From NCBI GenBank assembly GCA_030612175.1, contig JAUWOJ010000037.1:1-9982 (forward strand): a stretch of 9,982 nucleotides of DNA, given 5' to 3'. This DNA is from Candidatus Bipolaricaulota bacterium (lineage in GTDB: Bacteria > Bipolaricaulota > Bipolaricaulia > UBA7950 > UBA9294). Within the stretch, counting starts at the first letter, position 1. Each line of letters starts with the position of its first letter. The notes below the pieces were generated by a model. That model worked only from the letters and a program-made list of their open reading frames with translations, was not told the DNA's origin and did no database searches. Shown here piece after piece: positions 1 through 7,242 of the stretch. Both the position numbers and the translations under genes were made by a program.

Positions 1-46
1 CTTTCGCCTTACGTCCTAGCCTAATCAACTGATTTATTGTTGGCAT
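1..46 (-). CDS. rpsL: 30S ribosomal protein S12, N-terminal fragment
   Basis: The gene starts with ATG at 46 and leaves the window after 15 codons. The translation MPTINQLIRLGRKAK is the characteristic opening of bacterial S12, which lies at the decoding centre of the small ribosomal subunit and controls translational accuracy. A GGAGAG ribosome-binding site lies at about 51-56, a few bases before the start. The gene follows rpoC in the same direction, the classical order leading into the str operon (rpsL, rpsG, fusA, tuf), although the later genes are outside the window. A perfect-consensus promoter just upstream suggests it does not depend on rpoC transcription. Identification rests on only 15 residues, but these are highly conserved and the context agrees. 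Confidence 0.93.
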   Translation of the reverse strand, partial: MPTINQLIRLGRKAK

Positions 47-75
47 GTTTACTCTCCAAATCCCATTGTAAATGA

Positions 76-104
76 ATTATAGACACACTCACAAACTGTG
101 TCAA
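76..104 (-). promoter_or_regulatory. Perfect-consensus sigma70/sigmaA promoter for rpsL
   Basis: Read on the minus strand, TTGACA (99-104) is followed by a 17-bp spacer (82-98) and TATAAT (76-81). Both hexamers match the housekeeping consensus at every base and the spacing is optimal. Transcription should start near 69-70, giving a leader of about 24 nt before the rpsL ATG. The site lies wholly in the 70-bp gap between the rpoC stop and rpsL. It is seen directly; its use in vivo is inferred. Confidence 0.88.
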
Positions 105-116
105 GTTTGCCCAGAC

Positions 117-3100
117 CTATTGCTCTGATTCAGCTGTTTTCTCATGCGGCGTGGGAAACCCAGTGCCGGTTGGTATCCGCTTCCCCACAATGATGCTTGG
201 CTTCAAGCTCAGCAGCTCATCAACCTCTCCGCGCAGTGCTGCCTCGGCAAGGACCTTAGTTGTTCGTTGAAAGGAAGCTGCAGACAGCCATCCCTTTGTA
301 TGTAGCGCAGCCTTAGAGATCCGCAACAGTTCACGCTCGGCAACGGGAAGTTCTTTGTTCTTAATAGGAATCTCCATGGATTCGCCCTCTTTCTGAATAT
401 AGACCATGCTAACTTCAGCGCGCTGCGCTGCCTGTAATACCTCTTTGGTAAAGGAATCACCCCTGCCGGCAATCAAATGACCATGAGCAATAATACTCTC
501 CGCCATTTCTTCTCCGATTACGCCCTTGCAGGTACGATCCATCAAACGGTTCACCTCATTTAATTTACGTACTTCGTGCTGAAACTCTTCTAGCGTCACA
601 AGGTCATTTACCAAGAAACGCGAATCCCCTTGAGCCAATATGCGTGCATTATTAAGGGTTTGACGAATGATTATCTCAAGGTGTTTGTCATTGATGTCAA
701 CCCCTTGCGTCTTGTATACCTTGTGAATCTCTGTCAGCAAGTAGTCTCGTGTCTTCTGCACTCCTGCTGTTTCCAGAAGGGCTTGGGGGGCTACAACTCC
801 CTTAGTTAGCAGATCTCCCTCTTCTACCTTGTCACCAACCCGAACCACAAGCAATTGATCAACCTCTACTACGCTTCTTGGCCTCAAATGGACATTGGTT
901 ATCTCGCCCTTTGCCTCTACTTTTTCTACAAATAGAGCTCCCTGATGAAGAATCTCCAGTTGTACCAGCGGCCAACCTGCTTTCACCTGGCTCCCATTAT
1001 TTCTCTTCTTCATTGGCGAGATATCCTTCGTTAAAGGGAAACGTACCGCGTTACCATCTGGATTATAGACGATAACTCTATCGGCAAGCAGCACTACTGT
1101 TCCTCCAGCTTCCGCGGCAACAAAGATCGGTCTTGAGCGGGAAGTCAATTGATCCCCAACCTTCACTTTGGCGGCCGGCTCAACCATCATGCGCGCCCCG
1201 TACGGAATGCTGTAGTCTTGCACATCCCCATTTGCTGCCACGACTTGAAAGGCACGTTCATCCTCATTGATAACCGAGACTGTTCCTGCTGTGTTACTCA
1301 CAATACCCTCAATGTTGAATCGCTTAGTAAGAGCATCTCCGGCTGATACGATCTCGCCATTCTTGACCCGCGGAAGGGCGTTTGGAGGAAGAGGATAAGA
1401 TCGATCGCCTGCAGCAAAGTCAATGACGAACATCTCTTTGCCGTCCAATATGTAGACCTCGCCGGAACATGGACTCTTCATATTGATCACTCCGTCTATG
1501 CCTACTTCCTCCCCTGGTTCGGCACAGGCAAGGACTGCAGGAATCTGTATCACTCTGCAGCTACCCTCAATCTCCACTAATTCGGTCCCCTTCTCAGTAG
1601 AGGAAATCGATTTGACGTAACCATCAAGAGGAGAAAGCACAGATTGAACACTCTTCAATGTCTTACGTGCCTCAAACAGCTCCTCGGCGCGAGGAAGGCC
1701 CTGAGTAATATCCGCGCCAACAACCCCACCAGTATGAAAGGTACGCATTGTAAGCTGCGTTCCCGGTTCACCAATCGACTGCGCGGCAATCACTCCAACT
1801 GCTACTCCTGGCTCTACTGGCTGATGGTTGCTCATATCGTATCCGTAGCAATATTGGCAGACCCCCCTACTCGTCTCACAGGTCATCGGAGAACGGATTA
1901 CAATTTGTGGCCTCACCCTAATTTTCGAGATCTTAGCCGTCCGCAAAGCATCGATCAAACGAGGCGTGATGCGTTCGTCAGCCTGAAGCAGAACGCGTTT
2001 CTCCTTCGGATCACGAACATCTTCGACACTTCTGGCGCCAATAAGCCTTGCTTCATCGTCCTCCTTGCCAAGGTGCAACACGACTTCTAGTCGGCCAATG
2101 TGCTCAGCCATCTCGCTTGTGATCCACTGATTTGCGTCAACCATTATCTCCCCTGTAGCTGGGTCGACAATAGCTTTACTGGCTACACGTCCATATATCC
2201 GCTCTTCAATTGTCTCCATGATCTCGGTCTTACTAAATCGCAAGGGGCTAACCTCAATACCCTGCGCAGTTCCACAATCTATTTTCTGCACAACAATATC
2301 GGAAGAAGCATCAACTAGACGGCGAGTCAAATAACCAGAATTGGCCGTCTTCAACGCAGTATCAGCAGCGCCTTTACGGCCACCGTGCGTAGAGATAAAA
2401 TACTCCATCATATCCAACCCCTCACGGAAGTTGGAAATAACTGGCATCTCAATGATCTCACCTGACGGACCAACCATGGGTCCTCGCATCCCACACAGCT
2501 GTTTTACCTGATCAGGCCCACCTCGCGCACCTGAAGTAACAATACCGTAAAGAGGATTGAACAGGTGGCGCCGAAGATTGTCCATTGTTGCCACCTCAAC
2601 TTCATCAACCGTTCTACGCCAAACGCGGACAACAGTCCTGGCACGCTCTTCCTCGGTAGCCAAACCTAATTCGCTAAGCTTGTTGATTCGCCGTATGATC
2701 GCGTACGCACGCTTTATGATCCCTTCCTTTTCTTCAGGAATTAGACAGTCCTGTACTGAAATCGTAAGTCCTGCTTTGGTAGCATACTCGAATCCGAGGT
2801 CCTTAAGGCGATCAAGAAGCTCGGCTGTTCTCTCCCAGCCAAAACGATGGTAACACTCCTTGACTATGTTCTTAACTACACTGCGATCCACTACACGATC
2901 ATAATTACGCATTTCCTCCGGAAGGCAAAGATTCATCTCAGCGCGCCCAAGCGTTGTGTCCACTATCCTTCCATTGATCCTAATCTTGACCCTACTGTGA
3001 AGATCAATTATTTCCTCCTCGCACGCTCGCCTTGCTTCTGCCATATCTCGAAAGGACTTTCCCGTACCCTTACCATCCGGGTCAACAACAGTCAAATAGT

Positions 3101-5045
3101 AGTAGGCAAAGACTGGGTCTTGAGTAGGGAGGCTTAGCGGCTCACCGTTAGCCGGCGAAAGTATGTTACGAGGCGCTGCCATCAGTTCTCGTGCTTCTGT
3201 AATGGCTTCTGGAGAAAGAGGAAGATGAACCGCCATCTGATCGCCATCGAAATCAGCATTATACGGCTGGCAGACCAAGGGGTGAATATGTATGGCCTGT
3301 CCATCGACAAGGAGTGGCTCAAACGCCTGGATAGAAAGCCGGTGCAATGTCGGCGCGCGATTCAGCAAAACAGGGTGGGTTTTCATCAACTTCTCCAAGA
3401 TATCCCACACCTCTGGCATCTTGCCACGAAGCGCCTTGTTCTTAATCTCGTCAAAGTCAGAGAAGGTAGTTGATTCCAGATGGTGAAGAATGAAGGGTTT
3501 AAACAATTCGAGAGCCATCTTCTTAGGAAGACCACATTGTCCGAGCTTAAGCTTAGGATCCACCACAATCACGGCTCGTCCCGAATAATCAACTCGCCGC
3601 CCAAGGAGGTTGCGCCTCAGTCGACCATGCTTACCATGAAGTCGTTCCGAAAGCGACTTCAGCGGCCGGTTATCACGCCCACGAATTGGCGTTTCCTTCT
3701 TCTCATTATGGATCAGGGCATCAACAGCCTCCTGAAGCATTCTTCGCTCATTGCGCAAGATGACTTCCGGGGCACCCATATCAATCAACTTCTTAAGGCG
3801 ATTGTTTCTATTAATGATCCGACGATATAGATCATTTACATCGGTAGTAGCAAACCTCCCTCCCTCAAGTTGAATCATCGGCCTCAACGAAGGAGGAAGT
3901 ACTGGAACCACATCAAGGACCATATCCTGTGGATTGTTACCTGAACCACGCAACTGATCAACTACTTCCAGCCGCCTGATCAATCGCCGGCGATTGCCAG
4001 CAGCAACATTGCTTTGCAGCTCATCGTTCAAGGAGCGATGTAACTCATCGAGATCAAGGCTCTTGAGCAACCCCTTGATTCCAGCAGCTCCTGTCATTGC
4101 TACAAATCCATCTGGATAGACTCGCTCATAGGCACGTTTTTCCAGATAGGTCAAGCGGTCACCAATCTTGAGGGGTACTCCCGGGTCCTTCACTCGCGTT
4201 ACAAGAAAAGTCAAGCTATCAACAAACTCCATGATCTTCTCGCCCTTGACAGCTTCCCCATAGCGAGCACTTAGCATCTCGAACCCAGTCTCGGAACACA
4301 CCTCGTCTACTGGTCTCTCAGCAATCACAGTTTCCGCCGAAACCTTGTCGCCTTCTTCCACCAACAAGTCAATATCCCCAATGATTGGATATTCCTGGTT
4401 TCCGACGACTACCGCGCTCATCTTCTCACCGTTAGTAAGATGACGCTCCTCTATCATGACTTTCCCACCCTCATCGGCCAGAACCCGTGGCGCGTCTTCT
4501 ACATAGTAAGCCGGCTCAACTGAAAATGGGAACGCATTAGCAAGAATGGCATACTCAGATTCATAAAGTGTTTCTCCGCAGTGAATCTCTTTACACTTCG
4601 AGGTAGTCACTACATAGAGCATCTGCTCAGATGGCTCGGTTTCGTAGTAGGCAATTCGCTGCAGTTCCTTCTTCTTCATCCCCAGAAGGCGATTTAGCAG
4701 GCTAGAGACTCCTTTCAAGAACCAGAAGTGAATCACTGGACTGGCAAGCGAGATATGCCCCATGTTCACCCGTCGCACAGAGGAGTCGGTAACTAGTACG
4801 TGGCACTTCTCACAGGTGATTCCCTCGTATTTCTTGCCTTTGTACTTCCCACAGGCACACTCATAATCGTTCTCCGGGCCGAAGATTTCCTCCGCGTATA
4901 AACCACCTCGTTCAGGTTTATGAGTACGGTAGTTTATCGTCTCCGATTGAGTGATCTCACCATGGGACCAACCAATCACTACAGATGCAGGCGCAAGCTG
5001 GAGCTTTATACGCTTAATATCATCACCAGAAATCAATGAATTCAC
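117..5045 (-). CDS. rpoC: DNA-directed RNA polymerase subunit beta'
   Basis: This is the catalytic beta' subunit of RNA polymerase, 1642 aa from the GTG at 5045. The first zinc site is C63, C65, C78 and C81, followed by the conserved clamp region. The catalytic NADFDGD loop is at 596-602, with Mg-binding D598, D600 and D602. The second zinc site is C924, C1056, C1063 and C1066. The bridge helix lies at about 875-915 and the trigger loop, with GEPGTQLTMRTFHTGG, at about 1092-1107. The conserved C-terminal region resumes near 1428. The protein is longer than the roughly 1200 aa of Bacillus or 1400 aa of E. coli. The extra length lies at about 150-290 and between about 1135 and 1425, both rich in beta strands and resembling sandwich-barrel hybrid motifs. 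The trigger loop is uninterrupted, so the enterobacterial SI3 is absent. rpoB is not upstream as usual; a small zinc ribbon gene is. No promoter was recognised in the 127-bp gap upstream. The start may instead be the TTG at 5036. Confidence 0.98.
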   Translation of the reverse strand: MNSLISGDDIKRIKLQLAPASVVIGWSHGEITQSETINYRTHKPERGGLYAEEIFGPENDYECACGKYKGKKYEGITCEKCHVLVTDSSVRRVNMGHISLASPVIHFWFLKGVSSLLNRLLGMKKKELQRIAYYETEPSEQMLYVVTTSKCKEIHCGETLYESEYAILANAFPFSVEPAYYVEDAPRVLADEGGKVMIEERHLTNGEKMSAVVVGNQEYPIIGDIDLLVEEGDKVSAETVIAERPVDEVCSETGFEMLSARYGEAVKGEKIMEFVDSLTFLVTRVKDPGVPLKIGDRLTYLEKRAYERVYPDGFVAMTGAAGIKGLLKSLDLDELHRSLNDELQSNVAAGNRRRLIRRLEVVDQLRGSGNNPQDMVLDVVPVLPPSLRPMIQLEGGRFATTDVNDLYRRIINRNNRLKKLIDMGAPEVILRNERRMLQEAVDALIHNEKKETPIRGRDNRPLKSLSERLHGKHGRLRRNLLGRRVDYSGRAVIVVDPKLKLGQCGLPKKMALELFKPFILHHLESTTFSDFDEIKNKALRGKMPEVWDILEKLMKTHPVLLNRAPTLHRLSIQAFEPLLVDGQAIHIHPLVCQPYNADFDGDQMAVHLPLSPEAITEARELMAAPRNILSPANGEPLSLPTQDPVFAYYYLTVVDPDGKGTGKSFRDMAEARRACEEEIIDLHSRVKIRINGRIVDTTLGRAEMNLCLPEEMRNYDRVVDRSVVKNIVKECYHRFGWERTAELLDRLKDLGFEYATKAGLTISVQDCLIPEEKEGIIKRAYAIIRRINKLSELGLATEEERARTVVRVWRRTVDEVEVATMDNLRRHLFNPLYGIVTSGARGGPDQVKQLCGMRGPMVGPSGEIIEMPVISNFREGLDMMEYFISTHGGRKGAADTALKTANSGYLTRRLVDASSDIVVQKIDCGTAQGIEVSPLRFSKTEIMETIEERIYGRVASKAIVDPATGEIMVDANQWITSEMAEHIGRLEVVLHLGKEDDEARLIGARSVEDVRDPKEKRVLLQADERITPRLIDALRTAKISKIRVRPQIVIRSPMTCETSRGVCQYCYGYDMSNHQPVEPGVAVGVIAAQSIGEPGTQLTMRTFHTGGVVGADITQGLPRAEELFEARKTLKSVQSVLSPLDGYVKSISSTEKGTELVEIEGSCRVIQIPAVLACAEPGEEVGIDGVINMKSPCSGEVYILDGKEMFVIDFAAGDRSYPLPPNALPRVKNGEIVSAGDALTKRFNIEGIVSNTAGTVSVINEDERAFQVVAANGDVQDYSIPYGARMMVEPAAKVKVGDQLTSRSRPIFVAAEAGGTVVLLADRVIVYNPDGNAVRFPLTKDISPMKKRNNGSQVKAGWPLVQLEILHQGALFVEKVEAKGEITNVHLRPRSVVEVDQLLVVRVGDKVEEGDLLTKGVVAPQALLETAGVQKTRDYLLTEIHKVYKTQGVDINDKHLEIIIRQTLNNARILAQGDSRFLVNDLVTLEEFQHEVRKLNEVNRLMDRTCKGVIGEEMAESIIAHGHLIAGRGDSFTKEVLQAAQRAEVSMVYIQKEGESMEIPIKNKELPVAERELLRISKAALHTKGWLSAASFQRTTKVLAEAALRGEVDELLSLKPSIIVGKRIPTGTGFPTPHEKTAESEQ

Positions 5046-5049
5046 CTCT
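5042..5049 (-). promoter_or_regulatory. Ribosome-binding site that questions the rpoC start
   Basis: The minus strand reads AGAGGTGA here, a strong match to the Shine-Dalgarno consensus. It overlaps the annotated GTG (5043-5045), so it cannot serve that codon. It lies 5 nt before an in-frame TTG at 5034-5036 (codon 4 of the longer version). Initiation at this TTG, giving 1639 aa, is therefore at least as plausible. Confidence 0.55.
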
Positions 5050-5172
5050 CACAGCACTTTCTAAGAACGGGACAAATCATCCACTTGTCATCAATAGTTT
5101 TCCCGAAGACCACACAACTGGCGCCTTGCATGCACTATCCAGAAGTCATAAGAATCAAGAGAGATCAATAAC

Positions 5173-5430
5173 CTACTCTTCCTCTTTGGTCTTGTCTGAA
5201 GATGTCTGTTTCTTGTTCTCTTTGGTCTTGTCTGAAGATGTCTGTTTCTTGTTCTGATAATCGGTCCTATAATACCCGTTCCCTTTGTAAATGACACCAA
5301 TGCGGGGCAGTAGCTGTTTCGTTATCTGACTGTTACAATGAGTACATTCAACAGGGTCGCTGTTCCCATTTCGATGGAAGACCCTAAAAACGGTCCCACA
5401 GTCCGTGCATTCATAACGATAAATAGGCAT
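5173..5430 (-). CDS. FmdB-family zinc ribbon protein
   Basis: An 85-aa protein that opens MPIYRYECTDCG, the signature of the FmdB/CxxC_CxxC_SSSS regulatory-type zinc ribbon family. Two cysteine pairs (C8/C11 and C29/C32) should bind one zinc ion, and a family-typical segment ending in GNGYYRTDY follows at about 50-57. The family was named for a putative regulator of formamidase/amidase genes, but its biochemical role is generally unknown. The start is ATG at 5430, preceded by a good GGAGGTG ribosome-binding site. The tail from about residue 60 is a low-complexity, lysine- and serine-rich stretch containing an exact 12-residue duplication (NKKQTSSDKTKE twice). It lies between the PP-loop gene (125-bp gap) and rpoC (127-bp gap), in the same orientation. 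The family call is firm; any link to RNA polymerase is inference. Confidence 0.88.
   Translation of the reverse strand: MPIYRYECTDCGTVFRVFHRNGNSDPVECTHCNSQITKQLLPRIGVIYKGNGYYRTDYQNKKQTSSDKTKENKKQTSSDKTKEEE
5182..5255 (-). repeat. Perfect 36-bp tandem duplication inside the fmdB-like gene
   Basis: The unit at 5182-5217 is repeated without a single change at 5218-5253, and two more matching bases follow. It encodes two identical 12-residue blocks in the C-terminal tail. The unit is a multiple of three, so the frame is kept. Absence of synonymous differences points to a recent duplication by slippage or unequal exchange. Confidence 0.95.
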
Positions 5431-5503
5431 ACCTTTCCCACCTCCACCTAATTGGGGATCATCCCTTATCTAAATTCTCATGTATTTACATTGGCTGTAG
5501 CTC

Positions 5504-5523
5504 GGTCAACTATTTTTTTGACC
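5504..5523. promoter_or_regulatory. Inverted repeat upstream of the fmdB-like gene
   Basis: On the minus strand, GGTCAA and TTGACC flank an 8-nt A-rich spacer, a 6-bp perfect dyad in the 125-bp gap before the zinc ribbon gene. The TTGACC half also resembles a -35 box, but no good -10 lies 16-18 bp downstream (a weak TAAATA sits at 15 bp). It lacks a following T tract on the minus strand, so it is not a standard terminator. It may be an operator or chance. Confidence 0.3.
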
Positions 5524-5555
5524 TTCAGAAGAGTATAGCTTGATCGCATATTTTT

Positions 5556-6632
5556 TCAAGATCGCACCAGGCTCTCCCTAGAACCCGCGTAAGGGGAAAC
5601 AGGGACACAGCAGTAATCACAGATCTCCTTCTCGGATGAAAATGGAAACACGTTCAACTGCAGCGTTTCATCCTCATTCTCAAAGCGGTAATTTACCTGC
5701 ATACTAGACCGTCTGACGGTTTCACTATGGGTAAGAGTGATTCTACTCGCAATTTCAATAATTTCTTCTGTTTTGACTTGTGATTTTATTGCCCAATTAG
5801 CCCGCACAAGTGTCATCGAACCGCCACGGACTGGAAGGTACACCCGTAAATCATGCGGCAGGAAGAAGTTCTGCAGCATTCTCTTCTCTTCCTCACTATT
5901 TGCCACGACAATCTTCACATCCGGAGGAAGTTTATAGTAAAGAGCAAAATCTAGCAGTTTCAAAGAGCTTATATTGAACTCTCTCTCTCCCAGCAAATCT
6001 TCCAACCGCATGCCAAATTGATGAGAGGTCAGCTTACAACGTACTTCGGTTGGTAATCCATCGGCGCTCAACAAGCCAAGGCGAGCGCCAATGTTGGCTA
6101 ACTCAGCGCCGTCATCCACCGTTAAGCTACCCAGAGCACTTCGGTCGATGTTGCCTGCGCGCTCCGCCTTAGTTGCGGGCAATAGCCGTCCCGAAAGTGG
6201 CCGCAAGATAACGCCGCTGATTCCCAAACCTTCCTCGATTTGTAGCATTTCTTTCTCAAAAAGCCCATTCTTGCCCATCACTTCCCCGGTGACAATACAA
6301 TCCGCCCCTATTCGTTCCATGTAGCGAATGGCATGCGATAGCATAATTGTGCGACAACTGAGACAAGCCAACCCAAGAGAAAAACATCCTTCAGGGGCGA
6401 TATTCGCCAATTGGCGGTATTCCTTTTTCAGTGATTGCGTGCGGAAATATATTCCTGGCCACTCTTCTTTGACGATCTCGCGGATTCTTTCATATCCCCC
6501 GAAGTATGGGCATCGAAAGTAGAGCAGTACTATCTCTTCTACATTTGGGAAGTGCTCAACTAATCTACTTGCTATGCGGCTGGCAAGGCTCCCCGAAAAC
6601 AACGACAAAGCTCTTATCTTCTTTCGTTGCAA
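5556..6632 (-). CDS. ThiI/MnmA-like PP-loop family protein with degenerate PP-loop
   Basis: A 358-aa protein resembling the bacterial group annotated as ThiI-like or tRNA-thiouridylase-like, in which an N-terminal PP-loop domain is followed by a CxxC, a TGEV motif and a C-terminal domain. Here the N terminus has SGSLAS (13-18) where ATP pyrophosphatases have SGGxDS, so the second glycine and the aspartate are lost. Retained features include CLSC (90-93), GAD..TGEVMGK (109-121) and ILRPLSGRLLP (142-152). A cysteine (C199) sits at the position of the usual GGC, which reads VRC here. Cysteines 338, 341 and 342 near the C terminus could bind metal. Relatives are expected to adenylate or thiolate a tRNA base or handle sulfur; with this PP-loop the activity may be altered or lost. 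The start is TTG at 6632, only 8 nt after the hpf stop, and the stop codon overlaps the AGGTGAGG ribosome-binding site, so translation is probably coupled. The family is recognised by motif; the substrate is unknown. Confidence 0.72.
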   Translation of the reverse strand: MQRKKIRALSLFSGSLASRIASRLVEHFPNVEEIVLLYFRCPYFGGYERIREIVKEEWPGIYFRTQSLKKEYRQLANIAPEGCFSLGLACLSCRTIMLSHAIRYMERIGADCIVTGEVMGKNGLFEKEMLQIEEGLGISGVILRPLSGRLLPATKAERAGNIDRSALGSLTVDDGAELANIGARLGLLSADGLPTEVRCKLTSHQFGMRLEDLLGEREFNISSLKLLDFALYYKLPPDVKIVVANSEEEKRMLQNFFLPHDLRVYLPVRGGSMTLVRANWAIKSQVKTEEIIEIASRITLTHSETVRRSSMQVNYRFENEDETLQLNVFPFSSEKEICDYCCVPVSPYAGSRESLVRS

Positions 6633-6640
6633 TTCCTCAC

Positions 6641-7156
6641 CTATTGCTTTGGCACAATCAGGCCATAGTTGCCATCATCCCTGTGATAGAGAATGCTCAG
6701 CTCGTCATCAGCAACATTAACGAACACCAGGAAGTTCTTCTCGACCGCCTCCAGCTGCAGAACAGCTTCTTCAAGGCCCATTGGTTTATGAAAATAGGTA
6801 TCAGTGCGGAGTATTTTCTTCTGATCGGTCTTTTCCGTCTCCTTAAACAGAGAAGGCTCGCCGGACGTTCTGCTTCTAAGCTGATCCTTGCGTTTGACAA
6901 GTTGCCGCTTGAGGTGATCCAGCGCCGCGTCAATTGACGCATACATATCAGGGCTTTCCTCGTGAGCATGAATGCGTTTCTTGTTGGTGAGATGGGCGTG
7001 AAAATCAGCAATTTGCCGTTCCTTTTCCACAGATAAGATAACATCAATACTAATGATACGGTCGTAAAACCGGCTCAACCCTTCTGTTTTGTGCTGGATA
7101 TGGGACCGCAAGGAATCAGTTAGCGTAACATGCCGCTCGGCGATCTTTATCTTCAC
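6641..7156 (-). CDS. hpf: Ribosome hibernation promoting factor, long form
   Basis: A 171-aa protein of the HPF/RaiA family, which binds the 30S subunit and drives pairing of idle ribosomes into 100S dimers during starvation. Residues 1 to about 95 form the S30AE ribosome-binding domain, beginning MKIKIAERHVTLTDSLR, with the typical DVILSVEKERQIADFHAHL strand region. A charged linker follows. The C-terminal dimerisation domain (about 116-171) contains HKPMGLEEAVLQLEAVEKNFLVF in family style and ends with DDGNYGLIVPKQ. Having both domains makes this the long form, slightly shorter than the usual 180-190 aa. The start is GTG at 7156, with GGGGAG 7 nt upstream. It has its own near-consensus promoter in the 85-bp gap after the HerA-like gene and is tightly followed by the PP-loop gene. 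Co-transcription with rpoC would link ribosome storage to RNA polymerase supply, which is inference. Confidence 0.95.
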   Translation of the reverse strand: MKIKIAERHVTLTDSLRSHIQHKTEGLSRFYDRIISIDVILSVEKERQIADFHAHLTNKKRIHAHEESPDMYASIDAALDHLKRQLVKRKDQLRSRTSGEPSLFKETEKTDQKKILRTDTYFHKPMGLEEAVLQLEAVEKNFLVFVNVADDELSILYHRDDGNYGLIVPKQ

Positions 7157-7180
7157 TTTGCTCTCCCCTAGACCAATAGA

Positions 7181-7209
7181 ATTTTAGCAGAAAAGAGCCC
7201 ATTGATCAA
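7181..7209 (-). promoter_or_regulatory. Promoter for hpf
   Basis: Read on the minus strand, TTGATC (7204-7209) is separated by exactly 17 bp from TAAAAT (7181-7186), with 4 of 6 and 5 of 6 matches to the housekeeping consensus. The predicted start near 7174 leaves a leader of about 18 nt containing the GGGGAG ribosome-binding site. It may also drive the downstream PP-loop, fmdB-like and rpoC genes, since no good promoter was recognised between them. Confidence 0.7.
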
Positions 7210-7211
7210 TG
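7200..7211. promoter_or_regulatory. 12-bp perfect palindrome over the hpf -35 box
   Basis: CATTGATCAATG reads identically on both strands and covers the whole -35 hexamer of the hpf promoter. A dimeric repressor bound here would block polymerase, so it is a candidate operator. Only one copy was noticed, and a single palindrome of this size may arise by chance. Confidence 0.35.
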
Positions 7212-7222
7212 AGCAACGCAAT

Positions 7223-7236
7223 TATATGCACATATA
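7223..7236. promoter_or_regulatory. AT-rich dyad between herA-like gene and hpf
   Basis: TATATG and CATATA are separated by 2 bp, forming a 6-bp arm dyad just after the stop codon of the HerA-like gene. It lacks the GC-rich stem and T tract of an intrinsic terminator. It could be a second operator half-site upstream of hpf, or chance in AT-rich sequence. Confidence 0.2.
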
Positions 7237-7242
7237 TCCTAT

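Noticed and set aside
1644..2090. 148-codon plus-strand frame antisense to rpoC
   Set aside because: It lies wholly opposite highly conserved rpoC coding sequence, is rich in rare residue runs and shows no domain. The same holds for the other frames opposite rpoC.
5046..5172. Promoter for rpoC in the gap after the zinc ribbon gene
   Set aside because: Several TTGATN-like hexamers occur, but none has a reasonable -10 at 16-18 bp, and no terminator is seen either. Read-through from upstream is the simpler view.
6506..6937. 143-codon plus-strand frame opposite hpf and the PP-loop gene
   Set aside because: Both minus-strand genes are securely recognised and tightly spaced, and the antisense frame has no ribosome-binding site or motif.
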